Positions 18,651 to 26,196 of a stretch of DNA of 53,009 nt are shown piece by piece (the first letter of the stretch is position 1; each line of letters opens with the position of its first letter). Both the position numbers and the translations under genes were made by a program. The DNA is taken from positions 1 through 53,009 of the forward strand of contig NZ_JUUZ01000025.1 of the NCBI RefSeq assembly GCF_001074155.1. Reading direction: 5' to 3'. Under the pieces are notes generated by a model that made no database searches, had not been told where the DNA came from, and saw only the letters and a list, made by a program, of their open reading frames with translations. Source of the DNA: Streptococcus pseudopneumoniae (GTDB lineage Bacteria; Bacillota; Bacilli; Lactobacillales; Streptococcaceae).

Positions 18651-18839
18651 ATGGCAACTGATAAAAATAGAATAATGATTAGCTTGGATGATAAAAATCT
18701 AGAGAAACTTGAAAATTTAGTAGAAGATGCTAGAGATAGAAGAGGAATGCGACTAACAAAGTCCCAAGTTATAGAATTGCTCCTAAATACTGTTGATTAT
18801 TTCGATGATATTATGGGAGCTATTTACTCAAAAAAATAA
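18651..18839 (+). CDS. Ribbon-helix-helix (CopG-like) regulator
   Basis: A 62-residue protein. The start at 18651 has a GAGGTGA site; a GTG at 18642 would lie inside that site. It shows NRIMISLDDKNLEKLENLV, a beta strand then helix, followed by TKSQVIELLLNTV, the layout of a CopG/MetJ-type ribbon-helix-helix DNA-binding dimer. It lies 62 bases upstream of an ATP-grasp gene. The two share a 17-bp motif in their promoter regions, so it is probably the repressor of both. Confidence 0.7.
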   Translation: MATDKNRIMISLDDKNLEKLENLVEDARDRRGMRLTKSQVIELLLNTVDYFDDIMGAIYSKK

Positions 18840-18863
18840 CAGCAAAAATGCTATTATTTTTTT
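18834..18863 (+). terminator. Terminator after the RHH gene
   Basis: AAATAACAGC aaaaat GCTATTATTT with a T8 run and one mismatch. It separates the RHH gene from the ATP-grasp gene, which therefore probably has its own promoter. Confidence 0.7.
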
Positions 18864-18871
18864 ACCAACAG

Positions 18872-18888
18872 GTGCAACACTAGTGATA
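18872..18888 (+). promoter_or_regulatory. Second copy of the shared operator motif
   Basis: GTGCAACACTAGTGATA matches the motif at 18612-18628 at 14 of 17 positions and lies 14 bases before the ATP-grasp start. It overlaps a possible extended -10 (TGATATAG). Confidence 0.65.
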
Positions 18889-18901
18889 TAGGAGTGATAA
18901 A

Positions 18902-19666
18902 ATGGTTGTTTATATTAGACAAAGCAAACTACCAAGTGAAGTTTCAATTAATAAGTACAATGCTCAAGTAGGTGCATACTTACAAGGAGAAGAAGTTATT
19001 TTATATCAATCTTTTTCTGAAATAGAACAGTTAACAAGTGAAGATATAGTTGTAGATTATATAATGGAGACTAGAGCATTACTAAAAATGATGGGGTTAA
19101 ACGTTCCGGTTTATGACTATCCTATTGAGCTCAAAGAGTTTTATGGTCGAAAGATTTATGGAGGCGTTTTGGGAGAGATTGTAAATATACCTGATAATTG
19201 GGGAAAATTTATTAAGCCCAAAGCTGGTTCAAAAGTCTTTACTGGAAGAGTTGTTAACGGAACCCGTGATTTGATAGGTATTGGTTTACCTTTTGACTAT
19301 CCTATATGGATTAGTGAGGTTGTAGAATTCATAGCAGAATGGCGTTGTTTTGTGTTAGATGGTCGCGTATTAGATGTTCGACCCTATACAGGTGACTATA
19401 ATGCACAATTTGATCCTAGTGTAATTGATGAAGCCATATCATGTTGGAAAGATGCGCCAATAGCTTATGGACTAGATATTGGTGTTACTAGTGATGGCAG
19501 GACACTTGTTGTTGAAGTAAATGATGGTTATGCATTGGGAAATTATGGCCTTTCTCCTTTAAATTCGATCAATTTTCATAAAGCTAGATGGAAAGAAATG
19601 GTAAAACCTTATTTTGAAAAAAACGATGTTTTTAATATGCCTGAAAATGAAAATATAAGTCTCTAA
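18902..19666 (+). CDS. ATP-grasp enzyme of the R2K/DUF4343 type
   Basis: A 254-residue ATP-grasp protein. Recognisable elements are WGKFIKPKAGSKVFTG (about 100-115, ATP-binding lysines), SEVVEFIAEWRCFVLDGRV (138-156) with its Glu and Arg, and the metal-binding end VVEVNDGYALGNYGL (203-217). These match the R2K clade (DUF4343), thought to ligate carboxyl groups to amines in peptide tagging or phage-conflict contexts. The substrate is unknown. The only close partner is the RHH regulator. Base composition is more AT-rich than the core genes and it lies between two attachment scars, so it was acquired. Confidence 0.7.
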   Translation: MVVYIRQSKLPSEVSINKYNAQVGAYLQGEEVILYQSFSEIEQLTSEDIVVDYIMETRALLKMMGLNVPVYDYPIELKEFYGRKIYGGVLGEIVNIPDNWGKFIKPKAGSKVFTGRVVNGTRDLIGIGLPFDYPIWISEVVEFIAEWRCFVLDGRVLDVRPYTGDYNAQFDPSVIDEAISCWKDAPIAYGLDIGVTSDGRTLVVEVNDGYALGNYGLSPLNSINFHKARWKEMVKPYFEKNDVFNMPENENISL

Positions 19667-19690
19667 AGGAACGGAGGAAAATCTGTGTTT

Positions 19691-19718
19691 AACTGCAACT
19701 AGTAAGTTGCAGTTTTTT
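19691..19718 (+). terminator. Terminator after the ATP-grasp gene
   Basis: A perfect 10-bp stem AACTGCAACT agta AGTTGCAGTT running into T6. Confidence 0.9.
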
Positions 19719-19877
19719 ATTTTGAATAATGATATAATAGGATAAGAAAATAATGAAAACGCTATATATTTGAAAGTTGAATAGGAAAGTAGAAAGTATG
19801 AAAACAATTGATATGATTATTAAATCATCAACTGATTTAGTTATGTATCTTACATAAAGAGAAAGGAATTAATTATC

Positions 19878-20354
19878 ATGAAATTATCTTTGTATAGTGA
19901 AGTTGAACATTACCATTCTTTAAGTTCTTATTCTTTAAATGATATTACACATACTGATACCCCAAAAAATATTATTGAAAAGTCTAAAAAAGATAAGGAT
20001 AGATACCCAATAGTAATACTTAATAAAGACCATAAAGTAATTGGTTTTTTTTGCCTACAGCTAAACACTGGTCCTAAAGAGTACGGCTATTATCAAAATG
20101 ATTATGCGCTTATTAGAGGATTTTCTATTGATGATAATTTCAGAAATCAAGGATATGGTTCTAATGCTCTGAATGGAATATTTGAATTCATAGATTCAAC
20201 TTTGAAATTAGAAATTAACCACATTATATTGGCTGTAAATGAAAAAAATATATTGGCTCAAAAAGCATATAGAAATTCAGGTTTTTTTGTTGTGAAAAAA
20301 GATTTAGAAGGAAAAAGGGGGAAATTAATTATTATGGAGAAAAGCAAAAACTAG
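19878..20354 (+). CDS. GNAT family N-acetyltransferase
   Basis: A 158-residue acetyltransferase with the acetyl-CoA motif A seen as FSIDDNFRNQGYGSNALNGI and a C-terminal NEKNILAQKAYRNSGFFVV segment. An AGAAAGGAAT ribosome site precedes it, and a TATAAT box (19733-19738) lies about 140 bases upstream. The gene is AT-rich, like its island neighbours. It is a single-gene unit between two strong terminators. The substrate is unknown; a role in antibiotic modification cannot be excluded but no specific family is recognised. Confidence 0.85.
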   Translation: MKLSLYSEVEHYHSLSSYSLNDITHTDTPKNIIEKSKKDKDRYPIVILNKDHKVIGFFCLQLNTGPKEYGYYQNDYALIRGFSIDDNFRNQGYGSNALNGIFEFIDSTLKLEINHIILAVNEKNILAQKAYRNSGFFVVKKDLEGKRGKLIIMEKSKN

Positions 20355-20377
20355 TATCATTACTAGTTTCTGCTTTT
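20339..20377. terminator. Terminator after the GNAT gene
   Basis: AAAAGCA-AAACTAGTA and TACTAGTTT-TGCTTTT form a long stem at the gene's end; T-runs on both strands let it also stop the leftward Rgg fragment. Confidence 0.7.
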
Positions 20378-20401
20378 CACTAAGTCTTTAAAGTTAGTAT
20401 T

Positions 20402-20710
20402 CTATCTTGTTTCCACATTTTGAGAGAAATAATCTATATACTGAGATTTCATATTTTGCTCTTCTAAAATATCAAAGACTTGGATAGCCTGTTTCATTTT
20501 TTCAACACCAGTATCTAAATTCTTTTTAAATTCAAAGTAGCCCTTAGCATAAAGGAAAACAGTTTGTTCATAGTAATTTAATTCGTTATCTAATAGTTTT
20601 GTAATCTCTGCAATAAGAAATGTGCAATTATGAAATTTTTCTTTATCAATACTTAATATCAAACAATTAATGGCAAGTTGAGTAACTAATCTTTTATTTG
20701 TTTTGTTTAG
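20402..20710 (-). pseudogene. Rgg/GadR/MutR regulator, C-terminal fragment
   Basis: About 100 codons match the C-terminal helical repeat domain of Rgg-type quorum-sensing regulators: [20 protein letters not shown], then LAEITKLL-like helices, [24 protein letters not shown] and YIDYFSQ. The frame stays open to 20881, but beyond about 20710 it runs antisense to a VOC gene and is not Rgg-like. The helix-turn-helix and first half of the regulator are missing. It is a remnant cut off by recombination at about 20700-20712. Confidence 0.65.
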
Positions 20711-21111
20711 GTGTGAAAGATATGGAAAGGTCAATAAAGTTTTATAGAGATGGTTTAGGATATAAGACTGATTGCAGAGAAAATAATCCGTCAGTATGCT
20801 TTTTTGATACTCCGGGAACAAAGTTTGAACTATTTCCTTTGGAACAATTAGCAAAAGATATTGATGAAAATAATCCACCAAAAGGGAATGGATTTTCAGG
20901 AATTACATTAGCCTACAATGTTGAACATAAAGAAGATGTAGAGACTGTAATTGCATTAGTAAGAAAAGCAGGTGGAAAAATTGTAAAAGAGCCACAGGAA
21001 GTTTTTTGGGGTGGATATCACGCATATTTTTCGGATTTAGATGGATACTATTGGGAAGTTTCATGGGGACCGAATTTTCAATTTGATGAAAATGGATTGC
21101 TGAAATTTTGA
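20698..21111 (+). pseudogene. VOC (glyoxalase/bleomycin-resistance fold) protein, 5' truncated
   Basis: The reading frame gives [23 protein letters not shown] onward, a vicinal-oxygen-chelate protein with the usual HxxxV...D-G-YYWEVSW end. Normal members have about eight more residues (MKxxxxxI) before this point. Here the first in-frame codon is a TTG at 20698, and the upstream DNA belongs to the reversed Rgg fragment. The body of about 135 residues is intact, so the protein could be active if translated from the TTG or from the ATG at 20722. No ribosome site is evident. Confidence 0.7.
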
Positions 21112-21175
21112 GGATAAATAGGGAAAGAGTTTGCCATAAAGTAAGGAATATTTGATTTTGAAGGAGGTAATCATA

Positions 21176-21490
21176 GTGAATGAATTTAATGAATTTGTTC
21201 GTGAGATTTTTTCTGCAGCAGGTGATATTGTCATAAGATCGATGATGGGCGGCTACCTTATATATTTTAACGGTAAGCTGATAGGTGACATTTGCGATAA
21301 TGAACTATTTTTAAAGAGAACGCCGACATCGGACAAACTTCTTGCAGACTCAGAATTGCGTTATCCGTATGAGGGTTCAAAGACATTGATGTATGCATTC
21401 GACAGATTTGAGGATATGGATTTGATTACTGAGCTACTGAAAGGTATGTATGCGGAACTGCCAGAAAAGAAACCCAAGAAAGCTAAATGA
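21176..21490 (+). CDS. TfoX/Sxy N-terminal domain protein
   Basis: A 104-residue protein beginning with a GTG (VNEFNEFVREIFSAAGDIVIRSM). It is placed there because AAGGAGGTAA lies 8 bases upstream, whereas the upstream TTG overlaps that site. It has MMGGYLIYFNGKLIGDICDNELFLK and a lysine-rich end, the TfoX N-terminal domain pattern. In gamma-proteobacteria the domain is linked to competence; in Firmicutes such short proteins have no known role. It is the last gene of the island before the terminal repeats. Confidence 0.75.
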   Translation: MNEFNEFVREIFSAAGDIVIRSMMGGYLIYFNGKLIGDICDNELFLKRTPTSDKLLADSELRYPYEGSKTLMYAFDRFEDMDLITELLKGMYAELPEKKPKKAK

Positions 21491-21668
21491 GACAAACAAG
21501 CTTCAGTTTGTTGAATTTAGCAAGGTACAAGTTTTTATGAGATGAAGCCTATAAAATTTGTACGGAAACTGTAGGGTAAGAAAAGAAAAAATATTTTCAT
21601 TCTAAAGTTTAAGTTTAAACATTAACTCTATCCCTTTCGTTCTATAATATAGAAGTTTACTAGCACCA

Positions 21669-21719
21669 CATGTTGAGGCGGTATCACTGCTTGTACGAGC
21701 TGAGGCATCAGCGAAGTAG
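21669..21719 (+). repeat. Attachment-like repeat A2 with displaced rlmCD tail
   Basis: The first 15 bp equal repeat A1 exactly. Translation continues as [16 protein letters not shown] and a stop, clearly the C terminus of another RlmCD allele. Identity begins at the CAT codon, so this is the expected displaced 3' end left after integration into rlmCD. Confidence 0.75.
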
Positions 21720-21797
21720 AAGCAGATCTTCGGCACATGCTATAGGACTCGTAGAATGAGGAGGGGCACCGACGAAATGATACGGTAAGTCCGAACC

Positions 21798-21830
21798 GCC
21801 GAGTGTGTAGTGTTGCTCGTAAAAGCCTAG
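21798..21830 (+). repeat. rlmCD-tail remnant B3 (AECVVLLVKA stop)
   Basis: Ten codons and a stop, A-E-C-V-V-L-L-V-K-A, with the CGAACCGC upstream motif shared with B1 and the same terminator downstream. Confidence 0.75.
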
Positions 21831-21854
21831 AAAGCTTGGTATGAATCAATAATG

Positions 21855-21881
21855 AAAAGCCTTGATTGTAAGGCTTTTTTT
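21855..21881 (+). terminator. Terminator of tail copy B3
   Basis: AAAAGCCTT gattgt AAGGCTTTT with T7, the third copy of this terminator in the window. Confidence 0.85.
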
Positions 21882-21977
21882 GTGTTTTTGTGATAGAATA
21901 TAGGTAGTTATAATCGATAGCAACAAAGAAGCAGTGACAAATATTACATATAAAATAATCAGAATAAGGAAGATAAA

Positions 21978-22730
21978 ATGACAGAAATTGACAAAAAGAA
22001 TTTAAAAAATTATCTTTATTGTACATTTGGAATTACTTATATAGCTTGGGGGATTCTTGCCATCTTTACTCAATCTCATATTTTGGGATTAGAAACAATT
22101 ATAGGGAGAATGTTACATATAGTAGGTGCACTTGGTCCAGCTATTGCAAGTGGCTTTTATTTGAAAAGGAATAATATAAAATTTCAACATTTTCTATTTA
22201 GTAAGAAAGTAAAAAGTAGTATTTATTTCATTATTCATTTGTTAGCAATTTTGATACTATTTTCTGTATCTTCCTTAGAATTAAATGAAATATCCATTTA
22301 TCTGATGCCATTATTCTTTATACAACTAATTTTTTTTGGTGGTGGACATGAAGAATTAGGATGGAGAGGAATATTACAGCCGTTACTTGATAAAAAATAT
22401 ACTTATTGGAAATCTAATTTGATTGTAGGATCAATTTGGGGAATATGGCATCTGCCTTTATGGTTTATAGTTGGAGAAAGTCATCAAGGATTTCCTTTTA
22501 TTTTATTTTTTATATATACATTATTTTTAAGTTTTGTTTTAGGGCTTCTTTACCGTCAAACCCAATCAGTTGGTTACTGCATATTATTTCATGCATTCGC
22601 AAATTTGTTAAATCTCTATTTTGTGTTAAAAATTAATGTTATTTTTATTATCATTTTTATAGCTTACTTAATTTATACAATATTAGCAAGTAATAGAATT
22701 AGTAAGGAAAAGAATTTGTATCTAAAATAA
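21978..22730 (+). CDS. CPBP family intramembrane glutamic endopeptidase
   Basis: A 250-residue membrane protein with about seven or eight hydrophobic segments. The CPBP (Abi/CAAX protease) motifs are present: GHEELGWRGILQPLL (EExxxR), then IWGIWHLPLW and a late HAFANLLN. In lactic acid bacteria such proteins often serve in bacteriocin self-immunity or processing. No bacteriocin gene is visible nearby. It is AT-rich. Its last 70 bases are duplicated in degraded form at 23351-23424, so the locus has undergone local duplication. Confidence 0.88.
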   Translation: MTEIDKKNLKNYLYCTFGITYIAWGILAIFTQSHILGLETIIGRMLHIVGALGPAIASGFYLKRNNIKFQHFLFSKKVKSSIYFIIHLLAILILFSVSSLELNEISIYLMPLFFIQLIFFGGGHEELGWRGILQPLLDKKYTYWKSNLIVGSIWGIWHLPLWFIVGESHQGFPFILFFIYTLFLSFVLGLLYRQTQSVGYCILFHAFANLLNLYFVLKINVIFIIIFIAYLIYTILASNRISKEKNLYLK

Positions 22731-22732
22731 CT

Positions 22733-22816
22733 GAATATACTCTAGAAAATGAAGATGATTTTGTTCAAGGTAATAAAGTAGAAATAACGAACATTTATAT
22801 GAAAGGCTTAGAGTAA
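22733..22816 (+). pseudogene. Fragment of a gene related to the 25292 gene
   Basis: An open stretch with no start reads EYTLENEDDFVQGNKVEITN and continues to a stop just before the next gene. Its first 23 bases after the GA (22735-22757) are identical to 25390-25412 inside the hypothetical gene at 25292, where they encode YTLENEDGF. It is a short orphaned piece of a paralogue. Confidence 0.55.
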
Positions 22817-22818
22817 AC

Positions 22819-23310
22819 ATGAGTCTCTTATTTGAAGAATTTAAAACCATTTGTTTCCATTTAAATCGAGTCGGAATTACACCGACACTGATGGGGTCTT
22901 TGGGATTGGAATTTAGAACGAAAGAAAATTGGGGGCCGTCTGACATTGACATTCATGTGCCTGGTGACCCTAGAGGTTGGGAAGCACCTGATCATCTCAG
23001 AATTTATGACTGGGACAAGATAATGAAAGTGATGAAAGACTTAGGCTACGTCTTAATAGATATTCATGAGCATGAATTCCAAAAGGATAGAGTGAGTGTT
23101 GAATTTGGAAGTATCGATTCCTTACTTGATTTTGCAGGAGTTTCGGAATCGGATATAGAGCTTATTCACATTGAAGGCATCACTTTTCGTCTTCCAAGTC
23201 TGGAGCAGTATCTAAGTATTTACAAAGCTTCTTCTCAAGACTCCTATCGAAATGATCACAATAACAATAAGGATTTTAAAAAGATCGAGTGGCTGGAAAG
23301 ACATTTATAA
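22819..23310 (+). CDS. Nucleotidyltransferase-fold protein
   Basis: A 163-residue protein with the core of the polymerase-beta-like nucleotidyltransferase fold: TLMGSLGLEFRTKENWGPSDIDIHV, that is GSxGL followed by SDIDIH with two catalytic-type acids. The later segment SLEQYLSIYKASSQDSYRNDHNNNKDFKKIEWL resembles the helical tail of proteins of the lincosamide/MNT group. The substrate is unknown. Similar small NTases act in drug modification or in toxin-antitoxin pairs. It is flanked by two gene fragments, which suggests it was dropped into an older locus. Confidence 0.65.
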   Translation: MSLLFEEFKTICFHLNRVGITPTLMGSLGLEFRTKENWGPSDIDIHVPGDPRGWEAPDHLRIYDWDKIMKVMKDLGYVLIDIHEHEFQKDRVSVEFGSIDSLLDFAGVSESDIELIHIEGITFRLPSLEQYLSIYKASSQDSYRNDHNNNKDFKKIEWLERHL

Positions 23311-23350
23311 ATTATCATATGAAAAGTAGTAAGTTGTAAGACTGGCTGCT

Positions 23351-23424
23351 ATGTTATTTTTATTGCTTATTTAATTTATACAATATTGGCGAGTAATAGA
23401 ATTAGTAAGGAAAAAAGATTTTAA
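23351..23424 (+). repeat. Degraded copy of the CPBP gene 3' end
   Basis: The stretch reads AYLIYTILASNRISKEKRF and a stop, nearly matching the last residues of the CPBP protein (22650-22730). Together with the first copy it brackets the 22733 fragment and the NTase gene as an imperfect direct repeat. Confidence 0.75.
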
Positions 23425-23572
23425 AATTTAGATCAGGATACCCATTATTAAAGGTAACATTCTATCTAGATAATCGATGTTAGAGATTGTCTGTTTAAAG
23501 TGGTATCACAGCTTGTTCAAACAGATTAAACAAAGATGTAGCTAGGAATGTCTTACAGTAAGGAGTTTAAAT

Positions 23573-24379
23573 ATGAAATTCCATGAATTTGGTGATAAGA
23601 ATTTGCCTTCTATCTTGCTGATACATGGCGGTGGCAGTTCTTGGTGGAATTATCTTCGTCAAGCACGGATCTTGTCGGAGGAGTATCGTGTCATTCTACC
23701 CACCTTGAATGGCCACGGCGAAGAATATCAACTTGATTATGTTTCTACGGAAGATTCTGCTTTGGAGATTCTAGACTATATCAAAGCAAACTGTGGTGGG
23801 AAATTGTTTGCGATTGGTGGCGTTTCACTTGGTGGTCAAATTGCTATGGAGCTTTTGTCATTAGACAGCGAGATAGCTGAGAAGGTCATCATAGACGGAA
23901 GCCTCTGTATTCCTCAACCAAGGTTGGCTAAAATCAGCATTTTTCTTGTACGTCTATTTGGCAAACTGATGTTTAGTAAATTCTCTTGTAAACTTCAGTT
24001 AAGCATGATGAACAAATTCTATCCTAAACTGGCTTATCCAGAGGAAATAAAAGCTTATTTTTTGGAGGATTTGCCAAGAACGCCTATAAAAACATTAGTG
24101 ACTATTTACAAAACCTATATGGGGCATTACAAGCTAAAGGATACGATTTCTGCAAGCAAGGCGCAGGTTCTGTATATTTATGGTGAAAAAGAATTGAACT
24201 GTGTGAAAGCATCAGCGAAATTATTTCAACAACTGCATCCAAATACGATTTTGTATGAAGCTAATGGCTATAACCACGGCTATTTATCAGCTTACCTGCC
24301 TCAAGAGTGGATTAATTTGGTAGTGCCATTTTTAAAGAGCGATTCATTGGAAATGTGTAATGAATCTGATATATCATAA
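23573..24379 (+). CDS. Alpha/beta hydrolase
   Basis: A 268-residue alpha/beta-hydrolase. The oxyanion-hole HGGGSSWW is at 18-25, the nucleophile elbow GVSLGGQ has Ser85, and a late YNHGY near 248 supplies the catalytic His. No signal peptide is seen, so it is cytoplasmic. The substrate is not evident; small esterase or lipase-like activities are usual. A TAAGGAG site precedes it. The ADP-ribosylglycohydrolase gene follows after 11 bases, so the two are probably co-transcribed. Confidence 0.88.
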   Translation: MKFHEFGDKNLPSILLIHGGGSSWWNYLRQARILSEEYRVILPTLNGHGEEYQLDYVSTEDSALEILDYIKANCGGKLFAIGGVSLGGQIAMELLSLDSEIAEKVIIDGSLCIPQPRLAKISIFLVRLFGKLMFSKFSCKLQLSMMNKFYPKLAYPEEIKAYFLEDLPRTPIKTLVTIYKTYMGHYKLKDTISASKAQVLYIYGEKELNCVKASAKLFQQLHPNTILYEANGYNHGYLSAYLPQEWINLVVPFLKSDSLEMCNESDIS

Positions 24380-24390
24380 GGAGGAATCTG

Positions 24391-25245
24391 ATGCTAGGAG
24401 CAATAGTTGGAGACATTGTTGGTTCTGTTTATGAATGGGACAACATTAAAACGAAGGATTTTCCTTTGTTTAGGGATGACTGCTTTTTCACAGATGATAC
24501 GGTGATGACCTGTGCTGTGGCAGAAGCAATCATGAATGGTGGTCAGAAGGATGACTTTATTGATTCCATGAAGAAGTATGGTAGGATGTATCCTGATGCT
24601 GGTTATGGTGCTAGGTTTGATGCATGGATTCATAGCAATGACCGCTCCCCTTATAATAGCTTTGGCAATGGCTCTGCCATGCGTGTTTCTCCATGTGCTT
24701 GGGTCATGGATTGTAGTTTCTGTGCACGAACGGGAGCCTGGCCGTCCAGAAGAGCTCTCGCACGACTTTCTGCAGAGGTGACTCATAATCATACAGAAGG
24801 TATCAAGGGAGCTATGGCGACGTCTGATGCTATCTTTATGTGTCGTTATTACTTTGGAGGTTACAGTGGCGACTATGGAAAACCGATCAACGATAATCCT
24901 ACAGAGTGTAAGAGACTCATCAAGGAACACATAGAACAAGAGTATGGATATAATCTTTCTCAAACACTAGATGAAATTCGTCCTACTTATCGTTTCAATG
25001 AAACGTGTCAGGATACCGTTCCTCAGGCCATCGTTGCCTTTCTAGAAAGTACAGATTTTGAAGATGCGATTCGAAATGCGATTTCTCTTGGTGGGGACAG
25101 TGATACTCTTGCTGCTATCACAGGAAGTATCGCCGAAGCAGCTTATGGAATCCCTGATTGGATAAAGGACAAGGCCTATACCTATCTAGATGAGCCTTTG
25201 AAAGAGGTGCTCAGACGGTGGGAAGAAACGATTGTAATAAAATAA
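24391..25245 (+). CDS. ADP-ribosylglycohydrolase (DraG/ARH family)
   Basis: A 284-residue member of the ARH/DraG family, which removes ADP-ribose from proteins or other acceptors. Magnesium-binding residues sit in the paired motifs FFTDDTVMT (32-40) and GGDSDTLAA (about 235). The opening MLGAIVGDIVGSVYE is also typical. An AAGGAGG site precedes it. It is a plausible defence against ADP-ribosylating toxins or a modulator of such modification, but no matching transferase is visible. The real target is unknown. Confidence 0.9.
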   Translation: MLGAIVGDIVGSVYEWDNIKTKDFPLFRDDCFFTDDTVMTCAVAEAIMNGGQKDDFIDSMKKYGRMYPDAGYGARFDAWIHSNDRSPYNSFGNGSAMRVSPCAWVMDCSFCARTGAWPSRRALARLSAEVTHNHTEGIKGAMATSDAIFMCRYYFGGYSGDYGKPINDNPTECKRLIKEHIEQEYGYNLSQTLDEIRPTYRFNETCQDTVPQAIVAFLESTDFEDAIRNAISLGGDSDTLAAITGSIAEAAYGIPDWIKDKAYTYLDEPLKEVLRRWEETIVIK

Positions 25246-25291
25246 TAGATAAGCGTCATGTGGACCGATAATGAATGACGGAGAATTATAG

Positions 25292-25849
25292 ATGGTTATA
25301 TTGGAATTGTATCAAGGTGATTATCAAAAGGATTTAGTCGCGTTTGATTCTTTAGAAGAGGGAAGAGCCTTTGTAGCGCAAATCCCGGGATATACTCTAG
25401 AAAATGAAGATGGTTTTGAAGCAGAGTATGTTAATCCTAAACTCTTGCCGGATTATATGGAAATTATCTTCAATGGAAATATTGTCCCTTTATCTAGATT
25501 TTCGTTTGAACCCGAAGAAAATGTTGAGATTATTTGGAAAGAGATTTCGAATCTGTCCCTTAAAAATGATAAAGTAATCGAAGGCGCTACAAAAATAGAT
25601 GCCTATGTCGTTAACAACGATGAAGTAAAAAATTATGTCGAAGCCAGAGAAGTAAACTTCCGCAAGGCAAAAGCCTTCTTAGAAAGCAAAGAGTATGAAG
25701 TGGATAGAAGCTTTTTCGGAAGTGAAGACGGCGAAGCAATTCTCTACAGAAGACGCGAAACCGAAGATTGGCACTTCTTGTGTCATTTAGACCCAATGTT
25801 TGTAGAGATTGAAGATGTAGAGGAATATATTAAAGAAGTTATTCAATAG
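25292..25849 (+). CDS. Hypothetical acidic protein
   Basis: A 185-residue acidic, soluble protein beginning MVILELYQGDYQKDLVAFDS. It has no membrane segment or catalytic motif that I recognise. The middle is rich in Glu and Asn, and the C-terminal part (FFGSEDGEAILYRRRETEDW) has a beta-rich look. A short piece of a paralogue survives at 22733. It stands 46 bases after the glycohydrolase gene, with a GGAG-like site. The compact acidic character is common for immunity proteins, but that is a guess. Confidence 0.6.
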   Translation: MVILELYQGDYQKDLVAFDSLEEGRAFVAQIPGYTLENEDGFEAEYVNPKLLPDYMEIIFNGNIVPLSRFSFEPEENVEIIWKEISNLSLKNDKVIEGATKIDAYVVNNDEVKNYVEAREVNFRKAKAFLESKEYEVDRSFFGSEDGEAILYRRRETEDWHFLCHLDPMFVEIEDVEEYIKEVIQ

Positions 25850-25953
25850 TCAACCAAAGTTCGTTTTGAGTTGCTATCACGTCTTGTGTGAGCTGATTGA
25901 CCATCAAATAGTAAACCTTTAGCATTGCTAGTTTCTTAAGGAGAAAGGCCATT

Positions 25954-26196
25954 ATGAAAATGGAAATCGGGAAAACCTATCTTGTAAAACAAGATATTTT
26001 TGGTTTAAAAAAAGATGAACTTTGGACCTTAGTTGACAAGGGTTATCAGGCTTATTTTGGTGAACATAATTTCGTATTTGTCAATGATGATAAAGTGAAG
26101 GTATTTGCAGTTTTAGAAGATGGTTCAGAAGAAGATATGCGAATCTACCGTCATCTTGATGACTATCTTGAAGAAGTCGCTCATGAGAATTTCTAG
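25954..26196 (+). CDS. DUF3601-like small protein
   Basis: An 80-residue protein, MKMEIGKTYLVKQDIFGLKK, then LWTLVDKGYQAYFGEHNFVF and acidic C terminus HLDDYLEEVAHENF. The layout (a beta-rich domain with a G-x-Y core and a terminal helix) fits the DUF3601 family, which is of unknown function. A TTAAGGAGAAAGG site precedes it. It is isolated by about 100 bases on the left and a terminator on the right. The family name is from memory and should be taken as probable. Confidence 0.6.
   Translation: MKMEIGKTYLVKQDIFGLKKDELWTLVDKGYQAYFGEHNFVFVNDDKVKVFAVLEDGSEEDMRIYRHLDDYLEEVAHENF

Larger units (their letters stand above)
21491..21977. other. Right end of the island: repeats, no gene
   Basis: This stretch holds the type-A rlmCD-end copy (21669), the type-B tail copy (21798) and its terminator (21855-21881). 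Then comes the short promoterless-looking leader of the CPBP gene. A2 and B3 lie 118 bases apart, almost the same as A1 and B1 at the left end (116). I see no gene in the first 170 bases. Confidence 0.6.

Noticed and set aside
19798..19857. 19-codon ORF MKTIDMIIKSSTDLVMYLT before the GNAT gene
   Set aside because: A purine-rich site is present, but the AT-rich region produces such ORFs by chance and no attenuator follows it. Not supported as a leader peptide.
20713..20881. N-terminal half of the leftward Rgg-like frame
   Set aside because: This part is antisense to the VOC gene and does not look like an Rgg N-terminal domain; the Rgg homology ends near 20710.
22735..22763. Possible BOX element (pneumococcal repeat) suggested by TATACTCTAGAAAAT
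   Set aside because: The match to BOX is too short, and the same bases at 25390 are coding. Explained better as a gene fragment.
24394..24963. Long open frame antisense to the ADP-ribosylglycohydrolase gene
   Set aside because: It lies wholly opposite a well supported enzyme gene, has no ribosome site and an unnatural composition (many His, Ile and Arg).
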